A program made the translations under genes and the position numbers. From assembly GCA_964569085.1 (NCBI GenBank), contig CAZMTA010000010.1, positions 60,219-124,218 on the forward strand: a DNA stretch of 64,000 bases, read 5' to 3'. How positions within the stretch are numbered: position 1 is the stretch's first letter; every line of letters starts with the position of its first letter. Below the pieces are notes generated by a model. It searched no databases. It had not been told where the DNA came from and saw only the letters and a list, made by a program, of their open reading frames with translations. Origin of the DNA: JAJCZZ01 sp964569085 (GTDB lineage Bacteria; Gemmatimonadota; Gemmatimonadetes; Longimicrobiales; Gaopeijiaceae). Shown one piece after another: positions 18,191 to 26,614 of this stretch.

Positions 18191-18484
18191 ATGTTGATCG
18201 ATCCCGTCAGCGCCGCGCTGCTCGCCATGCTGATCCTCGTGGTCATCGGCGGGGTCTGGGGCTACACCGTCATCCGGGGGGTCATGGAGCGGAAGACGGT
18301 CGAGGCCGGAGGGGGCGGCGGCGAGCTGGACGCGCTGCGGGAGGAGCACGCCCGGCTGGAGGATCGCCTCCGCCGGGTGGAGGAGGAGGTGGACTTCCTC
18401 CGGGAGCTGCGGGCGCCCTCCACCCCGGGGTCCCTCGCCGACGGCGGAGCGTCCCGCGACGAAGGGCCCGGCGTCACGTCCTGA
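18191..18484 (+). CDS. Small membrane protein with coiled coil
   Basis: 97 residues. One transmembrane helix near residues 6-28 (VSAALLAMLILVVIGGVWGY) precedes a basic stretch and a heptad-like coiled coil (LDALREEHARLEDRLRRVEEEVDFLREL). The tail is polar and disordered. The layout recalls PspB-like proteins, but I do not see enough to name it, and no pspA or pspC is nearby. A purine-rich site lies upstream of the ATG. Confidence 0.7.
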   Translation: MLIDPVSAALLAMLILVVIGGVWGYTVIRGVMERKTVEAGGGGGELDALREEHARLEDRLRRVEEEVDFLRELRAPSTPGSLADGGASRDEGPGVTS

Positions 18485-18526
18485 ACGGCACCTCGCCGCG
18501 CCCCGTCCGGGGATCCTCCCCGGAGC

Positions 18527-19060
18527 TCACGCCCCGTCCTCTCCCAGGTAGTCCACCCGCAGCCGTTCCCGGTGGTGGAGCTCGTGGCCCGCCACGATCC
18601 AGGGGAAGGAGCGCACGGTGAACGGATGCCCGCTGGCCCGGCCCTTCCGGGCGCCGGCGCCGGCGTCCAGCGACCCCAGCATGGCGACCCCCGCCTTCCG
18701 CACCGCCGCCCACGCCTCCAGGAGCTCGGAGAGGGGGCGCTCGTGGGCTCCCGAGCTCTCGGCCCAGGCGGCCTCGTCCATCCCCGGCAGGGGCGCCGGG
18801 TCCTTCCGGGCCATGGACAGGGCCCGGTAGAAGAAGACCCACTCGGTGTCCACCAGGTGGCCCACCACCTCCCGGACGCTCCACTTCCCCGGGGCGTAGC
18901 GGTGCTCCTCCATCTCGGGGGAGAGCCCGCTCAGCAGGGCGCGGCTCTCGTCGAGCTGGGCCTCCAGCGTGCGGAGGATGTCCCCGTCGGGCACCCGGTC
19001 CACGTAGCCCCGATAGAAGGGGGCGTGCTCCGAGGCGTCGGGGCGCGGAAGTCGGGCCAC
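18527..19060 (-). CDS. DinB-family putative metal-dependent hydrolase
   Basis: 177 residues from GTG 19060, two bases after the dipeptidase stop. The four-helix DinB fold shows its histidine triad in VGHLVDTEWVFFYR and GHELHHRERL. DinB-like enzymes include thiol S-transferases that use bacillithiol or mycothiol, and many members of unknown role. Tight spacing after the dipeptidase suggests cotranslation. The reading frame is open far upstream, but that part only shadows the dipeptidase and cupin genes. Confidence 0.85.
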   Translation of the reverse strand: MARLPRPDASEHAPFYRGYVDRVPDGDILRTLEAQLDESRALLSGLSPEMEEHRYAPGKWSVREVVGHLVDTEWVFFYRALSMARKDPAPLPGMDEAAWAESSGAHERPLSELLEAWAAVRKAGVAMLGSLDAGAGARKGRASGHPFTVRSFPWIVAGHELHHRERLRVDYLGEDGA

Positions 19061-19062
19061 GC

Positions 19063-20250
19063 CTACCGTCCCTCGCCGTCCGAGGCGGTCCCGCCGTCCA
19101 GCTCCTCGATGGTGGCGGTCGAGGGCGTCCGCTCCCGGCGCAGCCGGCGGGACACCGCCTCGGCCTCGCGCATGACGCGGAGCAGGTTCTCCCCCGCCAG
19201 CTTCCGCAGGTCCGCCTCGCTCCAGCCGCGCCGCGAGAGCGCCGCGAAGAGCGCCGGGTAGGTGGAGACGTCCTCGAGCCCCACCGGCGTCGAGCTGATC
19301 CCGTCGAAGTCGCCGCCGACGCCCACGTGGTCCACGCCGGCCAGCTCCACCACGCGCTCGATGTGGTCGGCCACGTCGTCGATGGTGGCCTCCTCGGCCT
19401 CCGTGAGGAAGGAGGGCACGAAGGTGATCATGACCACCCCGCCGTTGTCGGGCAGGCGGCGCAGCACCTGGTCCGGGACGTTCCTGGGATGGTCCCGCAC
19501 GCCCCGGGTGTCGGCGTGGGACCAGATGACCGGGGCCTCGGTCACGTCCAGGGCGTCGTTCATGGTCTCGGGCGAGGTGTGGGACAGGTCCACGAGCATC
19601 CCCATGCGGTTCATCTCCCGCACGACCTCGCGCCCGAACTCGGTGAGCCCGCCGTGGCGGTGCTCGTCGTTGGCGGCGTCGGCCCAGTCCAGCGTGCCGT
19701 TGTGGGTGAGGGTCATGTAGCGGACCCCCAGGTCGTAGAAGGCCCGGAGCGCGCCCAGCGAGTTCTCGATGGCGTGCCCTCCCTCCATGCCCATGAGGGA
19801 GGCGATGCGGCCCTCGCCGAACACCCGCTCCACGTCCGAGGCCGAATAGGCCTCGCCGAAGACGTCGGGGTAGGTGCGGAAGATCTCCTTGGCGATGGCG
19901 ATCTGCTCGAGCTGCGTCTTGGCCGCCCCCTCCTCCACGGCCCCGAACGGGATGTAGACGGACCAGAACTGGGCGCCCACCCGACCCTGCCGGAGCCGGT
20001 CGATGTCGGTGTGGAAGGGCGTGCGGCCCCGGAGGTCGTGCTCGGGGGCGTGGACATCCTGGGGTCCGGCGTCGCTCCCGCGGATGGCCCAGGGGAGGTC
20101 GTTGTGGCCGTCCACCAGCGGGGTGGTCTCGAGGACCCGGAGGGCCTTCTCCATGTGGGGGTCCTCCTGGGCGTCCGCCGGCTGGGCGGTCGAGGCGGCC
20201 ATCAGGGCTCCGAGGGCGAGGGCGAGAGGGATGCGCGTGGCTGGCGTCAT
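19063..20250 (-). CDS. Secreted M19 (renal-type) dipeptidase
   Basis: 395 residues from ATG 20250. A 15-residue longer start is possible, but this one puts the signal peptide (PLALALGALMAASTAQPADAQ) at the N-terminus. The binuclear zinc site of family M19 is complete: VDGHNDLPW, MEGGHAIENS, MLVDLSHTS, IWSHADTRGV and VGVGGDFDG. Enzymes of this family hydrolyse dipeptides, often with D-residues at the C-terminal side. Export suggests use of peptide nutrients or cell-wall peptides. The C-terminal 20 residues are a polar extension. Confidence 0.93.
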   Translation of the reverse strand: MTPATRIPLALALGALMAASTAQPADAQEDPHMEKALRVLETTPLVDGHNDLPWAIRGSDAGPQDVHAPEHDLRGRTPFHTDIDRLRQGRVGAQFWSVYIPFGAVEEGAAKTQLEQIAIAKEIFRTYPDVFGEAYSASDVERVFGEGRIASLMGMEGGHAIENSLGALRAFYDLGVRYMTLTHNGTLDWADAANDEHRHGGLTEFGREVVREMNRMGMLVDLSHTSPETMNDALDVTEAPVIWSHADTRGVRDHPRNVPDQVLRRLPDNGGVVMITFVPSFLTEAEEATIDDVADHIERVVELAGVDHVGVGGDFDGISSTPVGLEDVSTYPALFAALSRRGWSEADLRKLAGENLLRVMREAEAVSRRLRRERTPSTATIEELDGGTASDGEGR

Positions 20251-20349
20251 GGTGCGGGCGTGGGCTGGCGGGTCTGGGATGGAAGCACCTGACAAGGTGC
20301 GGGACGCCGGCGCCTTCCGCCACAGCCTCCGGGGACGCCCGCTCCCACC

Positions 20350-20763
20350 CTAGAGGAGGGGCTCCACCCGGTGGGTCTCGGGATCGCCGTCCGCCCAGGA
20401 GAAGAGGTGGACCGGATGGGTCGCGTCTCCGCGCACGGCGTGGTGCACGTCGGGCTCGATCTCCACCAGCACCGGCCGGTCCCCGGGGAAGCGGCGGCGC
20501 CCCTCCCCCGCCCCGCTCCGCCACGCCAGGGTCACCGGACCGCCGAAGAGGAGGAGCCACTCGGTGGTCCCGGGGTGCCGGTGGTTCCCCCGCACCGCGC
20601 CGGGCTCCAGGGAGACCAGGTGGACGCCGCCCACCCCGGCCGCGGGTGGCCCCGCGGCGGCGAAGGGGCGCGCGCCCCACCCCCGCTCGTCGCCCCAGAG
20701 GGCGTCGCCCAGGGGCAGGAGGCGGACGCCGGGGGCGTCGGGCGCGGGGTCCGGGAGGCTCAC
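20350..20763 (-). CDS. Cupin-domain protein
   Basis: 137 residues from GTG 20763. The metal-binding cupin motif 1 is RGNHRHPGTTEWLLLFGG, and motif 2 is the weaker DVHHAVRGDATHPVHLFSW. The protein is cytosolic. It resembles small cupins annotated as sugar-isomerase or WxcM-like proteins, but the substrate is unknown. If the artificial gap next to it is collapsed, its GTG overlaps the TGA of the large amidohydrolase gene by four bases, so the two are coupled. Confidence 0.8.
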   Translation of the reverse strand: MSLPDPAPDAPGVRLLPLGDALWGDERGWGARPFAAAGPPAAGVGGVHLVSLEPGAVRGNHRHPGTTEWLLLFGGPVTLAWRSGAGEGRRRFPGDRPVLVEIEPDVHHAVRGDATHPVHLFSWADGDPETHRVEPLL

Positions 20764-20966
20764 CGGGCGCCGGGCCCGCCCGTCCCCGCCCGGGTGTCGG
20801 GCACGGCCGGCNNNNNNNNNNNNNNNNNNNNNNNNNNNNNNNNNNNNNNNNNNNNNNNNNNNNNNNNNNNNNNNNNNNNNNNNNNNNNNNNNNNNNNNNN
20901 NNNNNNNNNNNGGCTCACCGGGCGCCGGGCCCGCCCGTCCCCGCCCGGGTGTCGGGCACGGCCGGC
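20757..20966. other. Assembly join with exact 55-bp overlap (20757-20811 equals 20912-20966)
   Basis: The 55 bases before the N run are repeated exactly after it. A 55-base end overlap between two contigs is what a de Bruijn assembler with k=55 leaves behind. The real chromosome very probably has a single copy and no gap here, so 155 bases in this window are artificial. Confidence 0.85.
20812..20911. other. Scaffold gap (100 N)
   Basis: Exactly 100 N, the conventional unknown-size filler. See the duplicated flanks, which suggest that nothing is missing. Confidence 0.98.
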
Positions 20967-23900
20967 TCGCTCTGCCAGTAGAAGGCCGGGGCGGGCCGCT
21001 CCCGGGGCCAGACCTCGTCGAGGGTGTCCCCGTCGTAGAGGCGGCCGTTCAGCATCACGCGGTCCACGGTGTTGCTGTTCCGCAGGTCGGCCAGGGGGTT
21101 TTCGTCGAGGATCACCAGGTCGGCCAGCTTTCCCGCCTCCAGCGAGCCCAGGTCCTCGTCGAGACCCAGGGCGTGGGCGCCGACGATCGTGGCCATCCGC
21201 AGCGCCTCGTGGGGCGTCACGTCGGGCCCCGCCCCCATGGCCCAGAGCTCCCAGTGGTAGCCCAGGCCCTGGAGCTGGCCGTGGCTCCCGATGCCGCCGC
21301 GCCCGCCGGCCTCGACCACCCGGTCCACGAAGTCCGCGATGAGCGGGAACGGGTACTGGCTCTCGTGGAACCAGCCGTTGCTCCCGGCCCCCGTGGGCCC
21401 GGGGCGGCGGAGCGTGCGCTGCTGCACGTCCTCGAAGGGGGTGAAGTACCGGAGCTTTTCGTCGGAGAAGGGATCCTCCGTCGAGTAGAAGAAGTTCTCG
21501 GCCCACGGCCCGCCGTACGTGACCAGCATGGTGGGCGTCGTGGCCGTCAGGGACTCGGCCAGGAGCCGCACGGCGTCGTCGAAGAGCGGCATGCCCGGCA
21601 GGTTGTGCTCCACTCCGGAGTACCCGTCCTGGGCCATGGTCAGGTTCAGCTCCAGGTCGAGCGAGCCCTCGGTGGTCGGCATGAGCTCGTTCTCCCGGGC
21701 CGCCTGCACGATCCACTGGCGCTGCTCCCGGTTCCCGGCGCCGTACATCTTGATGGTCTTGGTGTCGTAGTAGTCCGAATACCGCCGCAGCACGTCCCGG
21801 GCGTGGTCCAGGTCCCGCACGTTCTCGCTGGAGAAGATCCCGGGGCCCGTGGAGTAGATCCGGGGGCCCAGCATCCGCCCGGCCCGCACCATGTCCTCGT
21901 AGGAGAGGACGTCGGTGGTGGCGGTCTGGGGATCCCGGGTGGTGGTCACCCCGTAGGCCAGGTTGGCCGCGTACGACCAGGGCTGCACCCGGTGGAAGAC
22001 GTACGCCGCCCGGAGGTGGGCGTGGGTGTCGACGAAGCCGGGGAGGATCGTCTTGCCGGAGACGTCCAGCACCTCGGCCCCGTCGGGCACGTCCAGGCTC
22101 CCCCGCGCCCCCACCCCCACGATGCGGTTGTCGCGGATCAGGAGGTCCCCGTCCTCGACGACCTCGTCCCCGCGCATGGTCACCAGGCGGGCCCCGCGGA
22201 GCAGGACCTCGCCCCGGGGCACGTCCCGATCGTACGCGATCTCGACGCGCCGCTCGAAGGGCCGGTAGCCTTCGTCCCCGGCCTCCTCGTCCTCCTCGTC
22301 GCCCTCCTCCCGGGCCTCCTCTTCCTCGGCGGCGGGCTCGTCGTCCTGGGCGTCGGCCTCGGCGCGCTCCGCGGCGGCCACGCTGTCGTCGTGGGCCTCG
22401 GCGGCGTCCAGGTCGTAGACCACGTGGGCGTTGCCGATGGTCCAGTGCACCGTCCGGCCGTCGGGTCCCCACGCGGGGAACTGGCCCCCGATGTCGGTGA
22501 GCTTCCGCGCCGGGAAGGTGGCCTCGTCGGGGTTGGCGACGTTCACCGTCGGCGTCTCCCCGCCCACGTACGGAACCGTGACGACGTACAGGTCGTTCAC
22601 CACCTGGGCCAGCGCCAGGTCGCCGGTGGGGGCCATGAGGATCGACGAGGCCGACTGGCCCTGGCTCCCCCCGGAGGAGGTGCGTCCCCGCACCTTCACG
22701 TGCCCCCGGCGGTCCGTTCCGTCCCAGCGCATGGAGACGAGGCCGTCGGAGCCCGAATAGGCCCAGATCCGGTCCGGGTCGTCGGTGAAGTGGAAGGAGG
22801 AGAGGCCGCCGGCGGGCATGATCCGCGTGACCTCGCCTCCGCCGGCGGGGACCCGGACCAGGTCCACCGGCTCGCTCAGGTTGCCGCGCTGGATGGAGGC
22901 CAGGTAGTTCCGACCGGTGGTCCGCTCGGCCAGGATGCGGGTCCCGTCGGGGGACCAGACCGGGAGCCGGTACATGGCCGCCGCCCCCTCGGGCGTGAGC
23001 CGCTGGGGATCGCCGCCGCCGTCGGAACGGACCCGCCAGAGGTGTCCGCCCTCGTCGTCCCGCCAGGCGCCGAAGGCGATCCACCGCCCGTCCGGCGACC
23101 AGGTGGGGTGCTGCTGCACCGCGTCCAGGTCCGCGGCCAGGCGCCGGGGCTCGCCGTCGGGCCAGTCCATGACCCAGAGCTCCTGCATGACCGTGAAGGC
23201 CAGGCGCTCGCCGTCCGGCGAGGGCACCGCGTCCCGGACCTGCTTGGCGGTGAAGGTCGGCGCGTCGTCCACCGGGTAGCTGAAGTCCACCACCGGGCCC
23301 AGCGGCAGGTCGACCTCCACCTGGAAGGGCACCTCGACGGGGTCGGAGCCGTCCACCGGCACGCGCCAGATCCGCCCGCCGTACGACGCCACCACCTCCC
23401 GGGAGTCGGGGGTGAAGCTCATGCCCATGTACACGTCCCGGGCCCCGCGGGACTCCTGGTCGTCCCGCTGCACGGGCCAGGCCAGCCATCGCTCCTCACC
23501 CGTGTCCAGGTCGCGGAGACGGAGCCCCGTGTCGGCGATGTGCCGGGAGGCGTACACCAGCCACCGCCCGTCGGGGGAGAGGGTCGGGCGGAAGCCGCCG
23601 CCCCAGCGGTCCGAGCGAGGCGAGATCTCCCCGGTCTCCCGGTCGTAGACCGCGAGCTGGTACAGGTCCATCCCGTTGTTGTACAGGCTGCCCTGGGCCC
23701 GGCGCCCGCCGAACCAGACGTAGCGCTCGTCGGGGCCGAAGGCGGCGCCGATGGTCTGCAGGTTCCCGGGCTCCTCGACGAGCTGCACCCCCGCGCCCCC
23801 CTTCCGGTGCCAGAGGTGGAGCTTGCCGTCCTTGGTGGCCACCACGTACTCGCCGTCGGGCGTCCACTCGGGGCTCACGTAGTCGTCGTGCCCGCCCCGG

Positions 23901-24328
23901 GTGAGCTGGACCGTGTCCGCGCCGTCCAGGGAGAGGATCCACAGGTTCTCGCCGCCGTCCCGGTCCGATTTGTAGACCACGTGCCGGCCGTCGGGGCTGA
24001 AGCGGGGCTGGGCGTCGAAGCCCATGCCCCGGGTGAGCCGGGTGGCCGTGCCCCCCTCGAGGGGGACCGTGAACAGGTCGCCCAGGTGGTCGAACAGGAC
24101 CGTCCGGCCGTCGGGGCTCACGTCCACGCTCATCCAGGACCCCTCCTCCGCCGTGTAGCGCAGGTAGTGGCCCACCTCCAGCGGCAGCTCCTCCTGGTCC
24201 GGATCGGTCTCGTCGGCGTCCCGCTCCTGGAGGCCGGCGGCGCCGGCGGGCACGAGGGCGAGGAGGAGAAGGAGAAGGGACAGCGGGCTGAGGAAGCCGC
24301 CGGTCCGGCGGCGGGTCGGCGAGGTCAT
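20915..24328 (-). CDS. Secreted TolB-propeller/amidohydrolase fusion
   Basis: 1,137 residues. A signal peptide (PLSLLLLLLALVPAGAAGLQ) is followed by a WD40-like/TolB propeller at about 60-620. Repeats include VSPDGRTVLFD, FSPDGRHVVYKSD, LSPDGRWLVYAS and WSPDGRWIAFG. A very acidic linker comes next (near 650-690, many Glu and Asp). The amidohydrolase domain then has GFVDTHAHLR (HxH), TIKMYGAGNREQR (lysine strand), SGVEHNLPG and IGSHGQLQGLGYHWELWAM. This fusion is common in Gemmatimonadota and relatives. The substrate is unknown; imidazolonepropionase- or dipeptidase-like chemistry is possible. The ATG at 24328 is chosen because of the signal peptide. Confidence 0.92.
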   Translation of the reverse strand: MTSPTRRRTGGFLSPLSLLLLLLALVPAGAAGLQERDADETDPDQEELPLEVGHYLRYTAEEGSWMSVDVSPDGRTVLFDHLGDLFTVPLEGGTATRLTRGMGFDAQPRFSPDGRHVVYKSDRDGGENLWILSLDGADTVQLTRGGHDDYVSPEWTPDGEYVVATKDGKLHLWHRKGGAGVQLVEEPGNLQTIGAAFGPDERYVWFGGRRAQGSLYNNGMDLYQLAVYDRETGEISPRSDRWGGGFRPTLSPDGRWLVYASRHIADTGLRLRDLDTGEERWLAWPVQRDDQESRGARDVYMGMSFTPDSREVVASYGGRIWRVPVDGSDPVEVPFQVEVDLPLGPVVDFSYPVDDAPTFTAKQVRDAVPSPDGERLAFTVMQELWVMDWPDGEPRRLAADLDAVQQHPTWSPDGRWIAFGAWRDDEGGHLWRVRSDGGGDPQRLTPEGAAAMYRLPVWSPDGTRILAERTTGRNYLASIQRGNLSEPVDLVRVPAGGGEVTRIMPAGGLSSFHFTDDPDRIWAYSGSDGLVSMRWDGTDRRGHVKVRGRTSSGGSQGQSASSILMAPTGDLALAQVVNDLYVVTVPYVGGETPTVNVANPDEATFPARKLTDIGGQFPAWGPDGRTVHWTIGNAHVVYDLDAAEAHDDSVAAAERAEADAQDDEPAAEEEEAREEGDEEDEEAGDEGYRPFERRVEIAYDRDVPRGEVLLRGARLVTMRGDEVVEDGDLLIRDNRIVGVGARGSLDVPDGAEVLDVSGKTILPGFVDTHAHLRAAYVFHRVQPWSYAANLAYGVTTTRDPQTATTDVLSYEDMVRAGRMLGPRIYSTGPGIFSSENVRDLDHARDVLRRYSDYYDTKTIKMYGAGNREQRQWIVQAARENELMPTTEGSLDLELNLTMAQDGYSGVEHNLPGMPLFDDAVRLLAESLTATTPTMLVTYGGPWAENFFYSTEDPFSDEKLRYFTPFEDVQQRTLRRPGPTGAGSNGWFHESQYPFPLIADFVDRVVEAGGRGGIGSHGQLQGLGYHWELWAMGAGPDVTPHEALRMATIVGAHALGLDEDLGSLEAGKLADLVILDENPLADLRNSNTVDRVMLNGRLYDGDTLDEVWPRERPAPAFYWQSEPAVPDTRAGTGGPGAR

Positions 24329-24474
24329 GCGGGCTCCTTGGATCGTCGGTCGTCGTCCACCCTGGCGGCCACGCCCCCCTGGGCGCGGCGAAGGCGGAAG
24401 ATGGCCGGGACGGCCGCGAGCGGCAAAGGGGCCGGGGAGGGAGCGCCCCCGCCGGTGCCCCCCGGAAACGCGAC

Positions 24475-24504
24475 GCGGCCGCCCGGACGGATCCGGGCGG
24501 CCGC
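24475..24504 (-). terminator. Strong stem-loop downstream of the collagen-like gene
   Basis: Perfect 13-bp arms (24475-24487 and 24492-24504) around a 4-base loop, 24 bases after the collagen-like gene's stop on the minus strand. The minus strand continues GTCGCGTTTCC, a weak T tract. This probably ends the Big_2-collagen transcript and separates it from the TolB-amidohydrolase gene. Confidence 0.6.
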
Positions 24505-24528
24505 GGGAGGAGGGGTGGGGGGTGGGTG

Positions 24529-25440
24529 TCAGTTCGCGTCGGCGCAGACGAGCTGGACCGTGACGCTGTGTGCGGAGGCGTCGGTGTTGGTGACCCCCAC
24601 CGTGAGCTTCCCCGTCGTGCCGCTCTGGCTGATGATGGCCGAGGAGATGATCAGGGATGGCGAATCCACGGACCACCCGTAGGTCACCACCACCTTTCCG
24701 GTCGAGCAGGAGAACTCGATGGACTGGGTGGTCCCGCCGGCCACGCTCTCGCTGCGGCTGCCCTCGACCGAGTACCCCGAGATGCCCTTCTGGCCCTGGG
24801 GCCCACGCTCGCCCTGGGGCCCCGCATCTCCTCGATCGCCCTTGGCGCCCCGGCAGTCGGCCGCGTTGTAGTTCCCGTCGAGATTCACGTCCTCGTCGGT
24901 GTCCTCGACGCCGTTCTCGTTGAGGTCCCAGCAGGGAAGTCCCTGGGGGCCGGCCGGACCCTGGGCCCCCGTCGGACCCTGCGGCCCGGTGGCCCCGGCT
25001 GGACCGGCATCGCCCNNNNNNNNNNNNNNNNNNNNNNNNNNNNNNNNNNNNNNNNNNNNNNNNNNNNNNNNNNNNNNNNNNNNNNNNNNNNNNNNNNNNN
25101 NNNNNNNNNNNNNNNCGCCCGGAGGCCCGGGCTCCCCGTCCTGCCCGGGAGGGCCTGCCTCGCCCTGGGGCCCCGGCTCGCCCGGAGGGCCGGCTTCCCC
25201 GTCCTCGCCGGGAGGCCCGACCAGGTTCCACTGCACCCGGACGTGGGAGCCCCGGACGCACTCGCCGGGAGCGCCGGGCACGCCGATGAGGTACATGGTG
25301 CCCGTCCCCGGCACGATGCACGCGGCCAGGATGTTCTCCTGGGCCTCGGCCGCCGGAGGCGTGGCGAGGAGGAGGAACGCCGCGGCCGGGACCACGAGGG
25401 CCCGGGCGGCGAGGGAGGCGAGGGGTCGGGTCATGTCCAT
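24529..25440 (-). CDS. Secreted collagen-like protein with embedded calcium-loop module (contains gap)
   Basis: Starts at ATG 25440 (a second ATG lies at 25434) with a signal peptide ending APPAAEAQ-like at about residue 30. A short N-terminal domain (CIVPGTGTMYLIGVPGAPGECV) comes first. Collagen-like Gly-X-Y triplets follow, about 11 before the N run and 8 after. Next is a cysteine-flanked segment with calcium-loop character (DLNENGVEDTDED and DGNYNAADC), about 7 more triplets (KGDRGDAGPQGERGPQGQKG) and a roughly 85-residue beta-rich end domain. Likely a trimeric extracellular or surface stalk protein. The true number of triplets is hidden by the gap, and the frame agrees on both sides only by convention. 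It lies 11 bp after the Big_2 lipoprotein gene and is probably cotranscribed with it. Confidence 0.8.
   Translation of the reverse strand: MDMTRPLASLAARALVVPAAAFLLLATPPAAEAQENILAACIVPGTGTMYLIGVPGAPGECVRGSHVRVQWNLVGPPGEDGEAGPPGEPGPQGEAGPPGQDGEPGPPGXXXXXXXXXXXXXXXXXXXXXXXXXXXXXXXXXXGDAGPAGATGPQGPTGAQGPAGPQGLPCWDLNENGVEDTDEDVNLDGNYNAADCRGAKGDRGDAGPQGERGPQGQKGISGYSVEGSRSESVAGGTTQSIEFSCSTGKVVVTYGWSVDSPSLIISSAIISQSGTTGKLTVGVTNTDASAHSVTVQLVCADAN
25016..25115. other. Scaffold gap (100 N) inside collagen repeats
   Basis: Exactly 100 N within repetitive Gly-X-Y coding DNA. The flanks share only CGCCC, so there is no long contig overlap here. Some repeat units are probably missing and the gap size is unknown. 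Confidence 0.98.
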
Positions 25441-25451
25441 GGGGGGGCTCG

Positions 25452-26465
25452 CTAGAAGGGGATGCCTAGGACATCCGCAGCATGGATCAGGGTCAGCTCG
25501 ATGACGGAGAGCTGGGGTCCGTCGACGACGCGCAGGGTTGGATCTCCGGCTCCGTAGCGTTCCCAGGCGATGCGGGCGGCGTCGAAGGCCGCCACCACCC
25601 CGCCGGGATCGCCGCCGGCCATGGCGGAGGAGAGGCTGCCCAGCGACGACGAGATGGCCGCGGCTCCCGCCGCGTCCTCCATCGTCCCGGTCACCCGCTC
25701 CGTGGTGTAGGTCAGGGGAGCCGCCACCGACCGGGTCTCCTCCTCCGGCGGGAGGAAGAAGGTCTCGACCGAGACCGACACGGTGTCGGCCACCCTCCCG
25801 GCCAGGGCCTCGACCCGGCCCACGCCCTCGGTCACGCCCTGGACCCGGCCGTCGGCCACGGACACCACGGCGGTGTCCAGGCTCCGGAAGTAGACCCGGG
25901 CTCCCGCGTCGCCTCCGTCGAGGCGGGCGCTCAGAGCCACGCTCTGCCCCGGCACCAGCGAGGGCGGCGGGGCCAGGTGGACGCCGGTGACGGAGAGGTT
26001 CGCGAGGGGCCCCCGGTAGAGCACGACGCGCCGGAGCGCCCGGCCCTCCCCGGCACGGACCTCGAAAGGCTGGGTGTCCCCGCTCCACTCCACCACGGCG
26101 CCTGCGGGCCCCTCCGACGCGAGCTCCGCCGCGACGCGCACGGACAGCAGCTCGTCGGCGGGCACCTCGAGGGACACGTCGAAGGTCCACTCCGGCGCGC
26201 CGGGCTCGATGCGCTCCTGGAGGGAGGCGAGCACGGCTCCGGAACGGGCGTCCGTGACCGTGAGGCGGGCCAGGCTCAGGGGACCGGGGGCGCTGGTCGC
26301 GGCCGCGGCGGCCGAGGCGGGATCCACGGAGGACACCACCGCGAAGCTCGCCACCGCCGTGGGGGGCGCGGACAGGGGATCGCCGTCGACGCACCCCGAC
26401 ATCAGGCTCAAGGAGAGCCAGCCGGAGAGCGCGAGGGCTCGGGACACCGTCATCTGGGGGGACAT
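25452..26465 (-). CDS. Big_2-type lipoprotein, paralogue of the giant Ig-repeat protein
   Basis: 337 residues from ATG 26465 (ATG 26453 is also possible). A lipobox ends SLSLMSGC (C25), followed by VDGD. Residues about 45-150 resemble the N-terminal region of the 2,436-residue protein at 31746-39056: both have an EWTF/EWTL sheet, a VEWSG strand and the motif RGPxANLxVTGV. One Big_2-like domain then follows (SVALSARLDGG, RVQGVTEGVGRVEALAGRVADTVSV). The last 100 residues are helical and Ala/Gly-rich. Likely a surface or outer-membrane lipoprotein. It sits 11 bp before the collagen-like gene, so both may be displayed together. Confidence 0.78.
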   Translation of the reverse strand: MSPQMTVSRALALSGWLSLSLMSGCVDGDPLSAPPTAVASFAVVSSVDPASAAAAATSAPGPLSLARLTVTDARSGAVLASLQERIEPGAPEWTFDVSLEVPADELLSVRVAAELASEGPAGAVVEWSGDTQPFEVRAGEGRALRRVVLYRGPLANLSVTGVHLAPPPSLVPGQSVALSARLDGGDAGARVYFRSLDTAVVSVADGRVQGVTEGVGRVEALAGRVADTVSVSVETFFLPPEEETRSVAAPLTYTTERVTGTMEDAAGAAAISSSLGSLSSAMAGGDPGGVVAAFDAARIAWERYGAGDPTLRVVDGPQLSVIELTLIHAADVLGIPF

Positions 26466-26614
26466 CGCATCGCCGGGGCCCGACGGGGCACGTTCGGACG
26501 CAGTGATCCCTGGGGGGGAATTCAAAGATGTACCCTCCAGGCAGCGTGCGAAAGGAATTATTGTGAGCGGGCCCCTCCACCTGTGCGACCGAAAGTCTTA
26601 TTTCTTTATCCGTC

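Noticed and set aside
20757..20966. Target-site duplication or short direct repeat around an inserted element
   Set aside because: The exact 55-bp identity on both sides of a standard 100-N filler is an assembly overlap, not biology.
24529..25440. Phage tail fibre, because of collagen-like repeats
   Set aside because: No other phage structural, integrase or lysis gene is in the area, and a signal peptide marks it as a secreted cell protein.
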